Source of the DNA: Clostridia bacterium
GTDB lineage: Bacteria; Bacillota; Clostridia; Lachnospirales; Lachnospiraceae
DNA length: 46,903 nucleotides
Direction of reading: 5' to 3'
NCBI GenBank assembly: GCA_910575725.1
Contig: CAJTFE010000039.1
Location: 1 to 46,903 of the forward strand
The position numbers and the translations under genes are program-made. Under the pieces are notes generated by a model that did no database searches, was not told the DNA's origin, and saw only the letters and a list, made by a program, of their open reading frames with translations. Shown here in pieces: positions 24,220 to 31,222 of this stretch (the first letter of the stretch is position 1; every line of letters begins with the position of its first letter).

Positions 24220-25221
24220 ATGAGACAGAAAGTAAAAAGAGGACTTGTTATTTGTCTGGCCGCCTGTATGCTTACGGGAGGCCTTGAGGGGTGCAGCCAT
24301 TTTGAAAATACAGAGTTTGTGCTGACAACCGGACTTACAGAGAATCAGCTTTTTAAGGTAGGAAGCAGCGTCTGCACGCTGCCGGAAGCCATGATCTATG
24401 TGATGGACTACCAGAGACAGTATGAAAGCGTCTACGGGGTGGAGATGTGGGAGCATGATTTCGGGGGAATCACCCTGGAGGAGTACGTGAAGAATATCAT
24501 TGTCTCTCAGCTTGCGGCTATGAAGGCAGTGACGCTTTTAGCGGAGGAATATGAGGTTACCCTCACGGAAGCCGAGACAGATCATGTGAAAAAGGCGGCG
24601 GAGGAGTACTATACTTCTATGGGCAGCGATATGGTGAAGTATATGGGGCTTAAGGAGGAACATGTGGAAAGCCTTTACCATGATCATGTACTGTCCAGAA
24701 AGGTTTACCAGGAGATTACGAAAGATGTGAATACGGAGGTCAGTGATGACGAGGCCCGGATTATCACGGTCTGGCAGATTCATCTGGATACCCGGGAGAG
24801 CGCAGAGGAGATTCTGGAGAAGCTTGCGCAGGAGAAGGAGTTTATGACGCTTGCTTCTGCTTACAGCAAGGATAGTCAGATTAGTTATACCTTTGGACGA
24901 GGGGAAAAGCCTGCCGCTTATGAGGAGGCGGCCTTTGCTTTGGAAAATGAAGGGGTCAGCGGTATTATTGAAGAGGAGGACGGATATTATATCCTGAAAT
25001 GTGTCAATAATTTTGACCGTGAGGCTACGGAGGCAAATAAGGTTACGATGGTGGAGCGCCGCAGGGATGAGATCTTTAGCGGGGTTTATGAGGAATTGGT
25101 GGCGAATACGCCTTCGGAGTTTAATACGAAGATTTGGGAACAGGTGCATTTTGAGGATTGGACGGGGGGGATCCCGGAGAGTTTTTTGGAGGTTTATAGT
25201 AGGTATTTTGAAGGAGAATAA
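24220..25221 (+). CDS. PpiC/parvulin-type peptidyl-prolyl isomerase lipoprotein (PrsA/SurA-like)
   Basis: 333 residues. The signal peptide ends in the lipobox LEGC (Cys25), which anchors the protein outside the membrane. Residues 45-175 form a SurA/PrsA-like helical domain. Residues 180-275 form a rotamase domain (TVWQIHLDTRESAEEILEKL, FMTLASAYSKDS, FGRGEKPAAYEEAAFAL, VSGIIEEEDGYYILKC). Expected to help secreted proteins fold. The ATG at 24220 is used rather than an in-frame one at 24205 that overlaps the previous gene. A strong hairpin follows. Confidence 0.85.
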   Translation: MRQKVKRGLVICLAACMLTGGLEGCSHFENTEFVLTTGLTENQLFKVGSSVCTLPEAMIYVMDYQRQYESVYGVEMWEHDFGGITLEEYVKNIIVSQLAAMKAVTLLAEEYEVTLTEAETDHVKKAAEEYYTSMGSDMVKYMGLKEEHVESLYHDHVLSRKVYQEITKDVNTEVSDDEARIITVWQIHLDTRESAEEILEKLAQEKEFMTLASAYSKDSQISYTFGRGEKPAAYEEAAFALENEGVSGIIEEEDGYYILKCVNNFDREATEANKVTMVERRRDEIFSGVYEELVANTPSEFNTKIWEQVHFEDWTGGIPESFLEVYSRYFEGE

Positions 25222-25233
25222 GGGACGGAACCG

Positions 25234-25291
25234 CCAGGAAACAGCCGGACACTGGATATCGGAAATGCGTGGGGGCTGTTTCCTGGTTTTT
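25234..25291 (+). terminator. terminator containing the core of the 6.1-kb palindrome
   Basis: CCAGGAAACAGCC pairs perfectly with GGCTGTTTCCTGG and is followed by TTTTTGG. The loop carries GGACACTGGATAT-C-GGAAATGC, the same core as in the right arm of the 6113-6338 palindrome. Confidence 0.7.
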
Positions 25292-25322
25292 GGGGACGGA
25301 GGTTTGGGGGTGGGGTGGGTGG

Positions 25323-26417
25323 TTATAATTTTTCTTTGAGGCAGGTTAGGAGGGCGGTGTTTTGGGCTGGGGTCATGAAGCAGAAGCGGAGGTAGCGGTT
25401 GTCTAGGAAGGGGAAGGTGGAGCAGTTTCGGATCATCATTTTTTGGCGGATGGCGTGGTCGAAGAGATCTTCGGCGGTGACGCCTTTTTTTTCTATGCGG
25501 AGGAGGACGAAGTTGGCGTAGGAGTCGTAGGCTTTTATCGTGTCCCAGGATCTTAGCTCTTGGAGGATTCGGGTGCGTTCTTTGGCAGTCAGATCTCTGG
25601 TTCTGGCGATGTAGTCCTGGTCGGAGAACATCAGCTCACCGGCTGCTGCGGCCAGGCTGTTGATGGTCCAGGGGTTTTTGCGGGAGTTGATTCGTTTTAG
25701 CAGGTCTTCGCTTCCGGTGACGGCGTAGCCCAGGCGCAGGCCGGGGGAGGCGAAAAATTTGGATACGCCCCGGAGGATGATGAGGTTGTTGTAATAGCGT
25801 GTAAGGGGAATGGCGGTTATGGCGTTGATATCTGGGGCGAATTCTACATAGGTTTCGTCTATCATTACGCAGATGTCGAAGCGTTTGCAGGTGTCTAGAA
25901 TCTGCCGCATGGTCTGCTGGGGGATGGCGGAGGAGGTGGGGTTGTTGGGGTTGCAGATTACTAAAAGATCCAGGCTTTCGTTCAGGCAGGCCTGGAAGTC
26001 GGCGGCGTCGAGTACGAAGCCGTTTTCTTTTTTGAGTGGATAGTAGAGGGAGGTTCCGCCCCCAAGGGAGATCTCTCGCTCGTATTCAGAGTAGGTGGGG
26101 CCCAGGATGAGAGCCTTTTTTGGATGCTCAAGCTGGATGAAGAGGGAAATGAGCTCGGTGGATCCGTTGCCTACGACGATGTGCTCTAAGGGTGCGCCTG
26201 TGTAGGCGCTCATCTGGCGGCGCAGTGCGGTGTATTCCCGGTCTGGGTAGGAGGTGATGCAGTCTATGCGCTCGATCAGGGCCCGGCGCATGACGGGGGA
26301 GATGCCAAGAGGGTTTACATTGGCGCTGAAGCTTATGATCTCTTCTTTTTTGATACCGTAGACTTGTTCTATTTTTTCTAAGTCACTTCCGTGAAAATGA
26401 TCGACATGTTTTAACAT
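25323..26417 (-). CDS. pyridoxal-phosphate aminotransferase, HisC/CobD-like
   Basis: 364 residues, full-length class I/II aminotransferase fold. Marks: FSANVNPLGISP near the N-terminus, VGNGSTELISLF, VICNPNNPTSSAIP, MIDETYVEFAP and the PLP-lysine block GVSKFFASPGLRLGYA. The HGSDLEK start and NVNPLG resemble threonine-phosphate decarboxylase (CobD) more than histidinol-phosphate aminotransferase, but no cobalamin or histidine genes are nearby, so the reaction is open. AAGAGGAGC before the ATG. Transcribed alone from the promoter at 26509-26536, convergent with the PpiC operon. Confidence 0.82.
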   Translation of the reverse strand: MLKHVDHFHGSDLEKIEQVYGIKKEEIISFSANVNPLGISPVMRRALIERIDCITSYPDREYTALRRQMSAYTGAPLEHIVVGNGSTELISLFIQLEHPKKALILGPTYSEYEREISLGGGTSLYYPLKKENGFVLDAADFQACLNESLDLLVICNPNNPTSSAIPQQTMRQILDTCKRFDICVMIDETYVEFAPDINAITAIPLTRYYNNLIILRGVSKFFASPGLRLGYAVTGSEDLLKRINSRKNPWTINSLAAAAGELMFSDQDYIARTRDLTAKERTRILQELRSWDTIKAYDSYANFVLLRIEKKGVTAEDLFDHAIRQKMMIRNCSTFPFLDNRYLRFCFMTPAQNTALLTCLKEKL

Positions 26418-26508
26418 TGGAGCTCCTCTTTTCTTGTACTTTATTTCAAAAAATGTTATACTGTTGCCAGTGGCAGCAGAAAGTAAGATTGTATTTTTTC
26501 ATTTTATC

Positions 26509-26536
26509 ATTATAACCTTATTTGGAAAAAATGCAA
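26509..26536 (-). promoter_or_regulatory. sigma-A promoter of the HisC/CobD-like gene
   Basis: On the minus strand TTGCAT (26536-26531), 16-bp spacer, TATAAT (26514-26509), with an 85-nt leader to the ATG. No equally good plus-strand promoter for DUF5717 was found in 26418-26622. Confidence 0.6.
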
Positions 26537-26622
26537 TGTTTTGATTTTGTTTTATGTGATCTCTGAGATGTGTATGCAGGGAAATGTTTCAGGACTATAG
26601 ATTGAGAAGGGATGAATGACGA

Positions 26623-29175
26623 ATGAGGGCAAAGATTGAGCGCATAGCCGCAGGAAAATTTGAATATGAGAAATGTCCTGTGACGCTGTCGGAGCCCTAT
26701 GTCCAGTTTCATGTAAGCCCCGGAAGCCGTTATGAGGGGAACTTTACCCTTTCCTGCCGCCGGATTATCAAGGGAATTGTCTATGCTTCTTCCAGCCGTA
26801 TGTATGTAGAGCATCCCAGCTTCCACAGCCGCAATGCCAGGATTGCGTATGTGTTTGACAGCCGCGGCATGTGGGGCGGCGAGGAGGTTGAGGGAGAGTT
26901 CTGTATTGTCACGGAGGCCGGGGAATATACGCTGCCTTACCGGATTCAGGTAGAGGAGCACCGGGAGCTTGAGGAGGAGAGCTATGCGTATTTTATCTCG
27001 GCGGATCCGATTGAGCCCCTTCCGGAGAAGATGAATCAGAAGCCGGATATGGTGGTGGAGATTATTGACGACTATAAGGAAGAGGATATGACCCCGGAGG
27101 AAGCTGTGCGCCTGACGGAGCTGATTCTAAAGAGCCGCCAGCCTACGGCCGGACAGCTTTCCAGGCTGAAAAAGGCTTATCACAAATACGGCGGACAGGA
27201 GATGTTAAGCGGCATCTGTTCCATTCTCATTAAAAACGGGCGCACGGACGAGGAAAGCTTTTTCTGGTATCAGAGGGGCGTGCGCATGGAGCTTAAGATT
27301 ACCAACCTCTTTGAATATTTTATGATGTCTGTGCCGGAGAATTATCAGGAACAGCTGCCTCGGAACCTGCTTTTGTATTTTCATATGGAGAATACCCTGA
27401 ACAGTAAGCAGAAGGCCTTTCTCTATGCGAATATTATCCGTTACCAGGAGAGGGACAGCGATATTTACCGGCAGTATGAACGGGAGATCCAGTCCTTTAT
27501 GCTGGAGCAGCTCTTAGAGCGGAAATTAAGCGAGGATCTGGCTTTCATTTATGAGCGGTTTCTGGTGGAGGAGCTTTTAACCATTGATTTTGCGGAGGCT
27601 CTGGCAGACATTATGTTTCTTAGGCAGCTTACTTGCGAGGATCCCAGGATCCGCCAGGTGCAGGTGCTTTATGAGCCGCTGCAGCGGAGGATTACGGTGC
27701 CCTTAAGCGGCGGCAAGGCCCTTGTGCCTGTTTATACGCCGGGGGCGGTGATTCTTCTGGTGGACGAGCAGGGGAACTGCTATACCTCCAGCGTGCCCTA
27801 CAGTATGCAGAGGCTTCTTAAGGAGCAGAAGTATGTGGAGCGGTGCCGGGAGCTTCTTCGGTATCATCAGGGGCTTTATCTCCATCTTTGTGACGGGGCT
27901 TCCCGTTACCATGTGATTACCCGGGAAAATGTGGAGAATTATAAGCGCATTTTGAAAATCAGCGGTCTGACGGCCCGGTATAAGCAGGAGGTGCGCCAGG
28001 AGATTCTCCAGTATTACTATGCGAACCATGAGCTGGAGGAGCTGGACCGGGAGTTTTTTATCACGGAAACGACCTATATGATGCCTAAGGACCGGGCAAG
28101 GTTTACGGAGATCCTGATTCTGCGAGGGCTTTATGAGGAGGCCTGGAATATGGTGAAAAAGCACGGGTATTCCATGGTGAGGGTGAAGCTTCTCATCAAG
28201 CTTGCGGCCTGGGAGATTCGGGAAATGGAGTATGAGGAAAATGAATTCCTTTTAAAGCTTTGTCTCTTTGTATTTCAGAACTACAAGTACAATGAGAGCA
28301 TTCTGGAATATCTGGCCGGATATTACTATGGCTCCCGCCAGGTGATGGAGGCCATCTGGAAGGCCGGACAGGAATTTGAGCTGAATGTGTTCGACTTAGA
28401 GGAGCGTCTTTTAAGCCAGATGCTTTTTACGGGAGAGTTTTCCGATAAGGCTTTTCAGATTTTTCAGGACTACCATTCTCTGGGAGGGAAGGGCATTGTC
28501 AGCAGGGCTTATATGACCTGGCTGGCTTACCAGGATTTTGTGCTGGGCGAGAAGGTGCCGGAGAAAACGTATATTTACATCGAACAGGGCATTGCGTGGG
28601 AGGAGAATCTGGCGGACGTCTGCGGCCTGGCTTATCTGAAATATCTCTCTGCCCAGCCTCAGCTTTCGGAGCACCAGAGAATCCGGGCGGAGCAGATGAC
28701 TATGGGGTACATACAGCGGCGGCTGCGCTTTGGATTTATGAAGGAGCTGCTTGCGCAGCTTGGGAAACCGCAGCTTTTGGAGGACAAAACCTTTGTGGAA
28801 TACCGGACGAATCCAACCCATAAGGTAGTGATTCACTATGTGGTTGAGACGCCCAGGGAGAAGCAGTGCAGTTATGTGGCCGAGCGGCTTTATCCTACGG
28901 AGACCGGGGTGTTTGTGAAGGAGTTTACCTTGTTTTTCGGGGAGCGTCTGACCTGGTTTGTGACGGAGACCCTGGAGGATGGGACGGAAAGCTCCACGCC
29001 GGATCACAGCGTGACGGAGGGGCAGGAGGAAGAGCTGGTGACAGGAACCAAGTATGCGCTGCTCTACGAGATGGCGCGCGCCCTGGAGGAACGGGATCTG
29101 CGTCTGCTGGAGCAGCAGATGAAGGCATACGGGCGTAGACAATTTTTGGTGGAGCAGTTCTTTTCTTTAAAATAA
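26623..29175 (+). CDS. DUF5717 family protein
   Basis: 850 residues. Residues 1-130 are beta-rich and Ig-like (CPVTLSEPYVQFHVSPGSRY, then GEFCIVTEAGEYTLPYRIQV). A charged linker (about 140-165) leads to a helical stretch of roughly 550 residues with repeat-like helix pairs, and the last 120 residues return to beta strands (THKVVIHYVVETPREKQ, FVKEFTLFFGERLTWFVTE) and a helical end. There is no signal peptide, membrane helix or nucleotide motif, so it is a cytoplasmic scaffold-like protein. I recognise it as DUF5717, which accompanies DUF5716 in Lachnospiraceae; function unknown. DUF5716 starts 48 bp downstream after a core-less family A hairpin. Confidence 0.75.
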   Translation: MRAKIERIAAGKFEYEKCPVTLSEPYVQFHVSPGSRYEGNFTLSCRRIIKGIVYASSSRMYVEHPSFHSRNARIAYVFDSRGMWGGEEVEGEFCIVTEAGEYTLPYRIQVEEHRELEEESYAYFISADPIEPLPEKMNQKPDMVVEIIDDYKEEDMTPEEAVRLTELILKSRQPTAGQLSRLKKAYHKYGGQEMLSGICSILIKNGRTDEESFFWYQRGVRMELKITNLFEYFMMSVPENYQEQLPRNLLLYFHMENTLNSKQKAFLYANIIRYQERDSDIYRQYEREIQSFMLEQLLERKLSEDLAFIYERFLVEELLTIDFAEALADIMFLRQLTCEDPRIRQVQVLYEPLQRRITVPLSGGKALVPVYTPGAVILLVDEQGNCYTSSVPYSMQRLLKEQKYVERCRELLRYHQGLYLHLCDGASRYHVITRENVENYKRILKISGLTARYKQEVRQEILQYYYANHELEELDREFFITETTYMMPKDRARFTEILILRGLYEEAWNMVKKHGYSMVRVKLLIKLAAWEIREMEYEENEFLLKLCLFVFQNYKYNESILEYLAGYYYGSRQVMEAIWKAGQEFELNVFDLEERLLSQMLFTGEFSDKAFQIFQDYHSLGGKGIVSRAYMTWLAYQDFVLGEKVPEKTYIYIEQGIAWEENLADVCGLAYLKYLSAQPQLSEHQRIRAEQMTMGYIQRRLRFGFMKELLAQLGKPQLLEDKTFVEYRTNPTHKVVIHYVVETPREKQCSYVAERLYPTETGVFVKEFTLFFGERLTWFVTETLEDGTESSTPDHSVTEGQEEELVTGTKYALLYEMARALEERDLRLLEQQMKAYGRRQFLVEQFFSLK

Positions 29176-29178
29176 AAA

Positions 29179-29217
29179 CAGCAAGTGTATATACAGTTGC
29201 GGAACTGGAATAGGAGA
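29179..29217 (+). promoter_or_regulatory. core-less family A hairpin before the DUF5716 gene
   Basis: CA-GCAAGTGTAT with ATACAGTTGC forms a 10-bp hairpin (one mismatch), followed by the standard tail GCGGAACTGGAA and TAGGAG. Arms and tail of family A are present but the AGAAG...CTTCT core is missing. Confidence 0.6.
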
Positions 29218-29223
29218 GCGAAG

Positions 29224-30318
29224 ATGGGTCAGTTTGCGGCAGGCTTTGACCTGGGAAGGGAATATTCACAAATTTGCTGCTGGAACGCAGATTCCGGAGC
29301 GCCGGTATCCATATCGGTGGTTCCGGGAGCGGAAAAATACCGGATTCCGACAGAAAGCCTGGAGCTTTTTCTGAAAAAGGCTCTCCGGCTTCTGAAGCCT
29401 TACGGCCGAATCCACGAGGCTGTTTCCGTTGTGTTTTCCGTGGAAACCCTGGAGGAGGGGCTGGTGGAGCAGATTAAACAGGCAGCCATGCGCACCATGG
29501 GCGTTCCGGAGAGCCGGATCTACGTACAGACCAGGCAGGAAAGCTTCTGCGCCTATGTACTGAACCAGCCAAAGGAGATCTGGAGACACCAGGCAGTGCT
29601 TTTTGATTATGAGGGTGAGGAGCTTCGGGGGATGGTACTGAATGTAAATCCCCGGACTACGCCCTTTCTGGCAAGAGTTGAATGCGAAGAGAGCTGGAGC
29701 CGTCCTCTTTCAGGCTTGCAGCAGGAGGATAAGAATGGGGCATTCCAGGAACTGATACGAGAGATTTTTTCGGGGCGTCCCATTTCCACGGTTTATCTGG
29801 TGGGGGAAGGCTTTGAGGAAGACTGGTATGAGGCTTCCTTAAAGCTTCTCTGCAGTGGGAGAAGGGTGTTTGCAGGCAATAACCTTTATGCAAAGGGAGC
29901 CTGTTACCGGGCTATGCGCGGAGCCGGCCGGAAGGAGTCTGCGGCTTATGTGTTCTTCGGGGCGGACAAGATTTCCTACAATGTATGTCTTCGGACGCCG
30001 GGAACGGGGAAGAACAGCATGTATACCTTGCTGAATGCCGGGGAGAGCTGGTATGAGGCGAAGGCGGGCTGTGAGGTGCTTCTCTATGACGAGCCGGTGG
30101 TGGAATTCTATTTTCAGCCTATGCAGGGAGCGGAGGGGCTGAAGGAGAGCCTGCTGTTGGAGGGGCTGCCGGACCGGCCTTCCAGAGCATCCAGGCTTCG
30201 GATTGAGGCGGAGTTTGTCCGTGTGGATCGCCTGCGCCTGACTGTGCGGGATATGGGGTTCGGAGAATTGTTTCCCTCCACGGATTTGTGCTGGGTGGAG
30301 GAAGTGGAGCTGGCTTGA
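29224..30318 (+). CDS. DUF5716 protein: divergent Hsp70/actin-fold (ASKHA) ATPase-like protein
   Basis: 364 residues. Read against Hsp70 landmarks, GFDLGREYSQICCW (7-20) is phosphate-1; AVSVVFSVETLEEGLVEQIK (66-85) with RIYVQTRQESFCAYVLNQ (98-115) corresponds to the VPAYF...NEPTAAALAYG region; AVLFDYEGEEL (124-134) is a degenerate phosphate-2; and VYLVGEGFEEDWYEASLKLL (190-209) with NNLYAKGACYRAM (219-231) is the adenosine motif. From about 240 to the end it resembles the Hsp70 substrate-binding beta-sandwich (LLLEGLPDRPSRASRLRIEA, LRLTVRDMGFG). No helical lid is present. Catalytic threonine/glycine positions of phosphate-2 are lost (YEGEE), so ATPase activity may be weak or absent. Lies between DUF5717 and a TPR-like gene. 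Confidence 0.7.
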   Translation: MGQFAAGFDLGREYSQICCWNADSGAPVSISVVPGAEKYRIPTESLELFLKKALRLLKPYGRIHEAVSVVFSVETLEEGLVEQIKQAAMRTMGVPESRIYVQTRQESFCAYVLNQPKEIWRHQAVLFDYEGEELRGMVLNVNPRTTPFLARVECEESWSRPLSGLQQEDKNGAFQELIREIFSGRPISTVYLVGEGFEEDWYEASLKLLCSGRRVFAGNNLYAKGACYRAMRGAGRKESAAYVFFGADKISYNVCLRTPGTGKNSMYTLLNAGESWYEAKAGCEVLLYDEPVVEFYFQPMQGAEGLKESLLLEGLPDRPSRASRLRIEAEFVRVDRLRLTVRDMGFGELFPSTDLCWVEEVELA

Positions 30319-30326
30319 GGTGCGCA

Positions 30327-30344
30327 GCGGTACAGGAATAGAGG
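30327..30344 (+). promoter_or_regulatory. family A tail before the TPR-like gene
   Basis: GCGGTACAGGAA-TAGAGG, two changes from the consensus tail, ends 6 nt before the ATG at 30351. Only a short GCGC remnant is seen upstream, so the hairpin is gone. Confidence 0.45.
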
Positions 30345-30350
30345 TGTAAT

Positions 30351-31139
30351 ATGGGAGCAGTATTGATATGTGAACAGGAGCAGGCGAAAACGCCGTATTA
30401 TATTGAGAGCATGGGAATCCGGCTTTACTCCATGGAGGAGCTGGCTTATTTCCTGTATCAGAATATCTATCTGGTGGACAAGCGGATGCTGGGCGTGCGT
30501 CTGTGGGACTGGATACGCACGGAAATTGGAAATGGTGAGCTGGCGGAGCGTCTGAAAAAGGGCTTCGAAGCCGGAAGCAGTCTCCAGAACATGGTGCTGA
30601 CGATTCTCAGGAGCATCCATTACTACACGCCGGAGGAGCTGGAACAGCTGTCCTCCAAAATGAAGATTCTCAACACCTACCAGGAGCAGGAGCGGTTAAA
30701 GCTCCGGGCGGATGAGTATTTCATCAACGGCAATTATCAGGCGGCAGTCTATGAATACGAGAAGATTTTAAATATTCGCCAGAGCGAGCGTCTTGGGGTG
30801 GATTTTTATGCCCATGTGTGGAATAATCTGGGCGTCTGTTTAACCCGGCTCTTCCTCTTTGGCCGGGCGGCTAAGGCATTCCGTACCTCCTATCAGTACC
30901 GGAAGGATCCGGATGTATTAAAGGAATATGTGTGCGCCATGCGTCTGGGGCTTCCGGAGGAAGATTTTGAGGAGGCCATGGAGCTTCAGAACATTCGAGG
31001 GGAGCAGCTAGAGTTTTTCACGGAAGAGTATGACCGCCTGGTGGAAGAATCCGGGGAGCATCTTAAGATGCCGGAGGATCTGGCGGAGCGGCTTTATGAG
31101 CTGGAGAGGGAGTATTATAGAAATACGCGGTACGCATAA
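30351..31139 (+). CDS. TPR-like helical protein of the DUF5716/DUF5717 cluster
   Basis: 262 residues, all helical. The N-terminal 110 residues (YYIESMGIRLYSMEELAYFL, then YQNIYLVDKRMLGVRLWDWI) form a domain I cannot name but which looks conserved. Residues 115-200 resemble tetratricopeptide repeats (RADEYFINGNYQAAVYEYEK-I-L, HVWNNLGVCLTRLFLFGRAA, KAFRTSYQYRKDPDVLKEYV). TPR proteins commonly partner Hsp70s, and this gene directly follows the Hsp70-like DUF5716, which suggests a co-chaperone-like role (inference). TAGAGG from a family A tail is its ribosome site. A GC-rich hairpin follows, then an IS element. Confidence 0.65.
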   Translation: MGAVLICEQEQAKTPYYIESMGIRLYSMEELAYFLYQNIYLVDKRMLGVRLWDWIRTEIGNGELAERLKKGFEAGSSLQNMVLTILRSIHYYTPEELEQLSSKMKILNTYQEQERLKLRADEYFINGNYQAAVYEYEKILNIRQSERLGVDFYAHVWNNLGVCLTRLFLFGRAAKAFRTSYQYRKDPDVLKEYVCAMRLGLPEEDFEEAMELQNIRGEQLEFFTEEYDRLVEESGEHLKMPEDLAERLYELEREYYRNTRYA

Positions 31140-31193
31140 AAAGCGGCGAGAATCGGAAATTAAGCTGTTTTATTTAGATGAGAACGACATAAA

Positions 31194-31216
31194 AGGGAGC
31201 CGCAGAGCGACTCCCT
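31194..31216 (+). terminator. terminator hairpin after the TPR-like gene
   Basis: AGGGAGCCGC-AGA-GCGACTCCCT forms a compact stem; the expected T-run is missing and the IS terminus starts 7 bp later, so the insertion may have removed it. Confidence 0.45.
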
Positions 31217-31222
31217 CCAGAC

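Noticed and set aside
24538..25149. 203-codon minus-strand frame opposite the PpiC gene
   Set aside because: Antisense shadow with no family resemblance or start signals.
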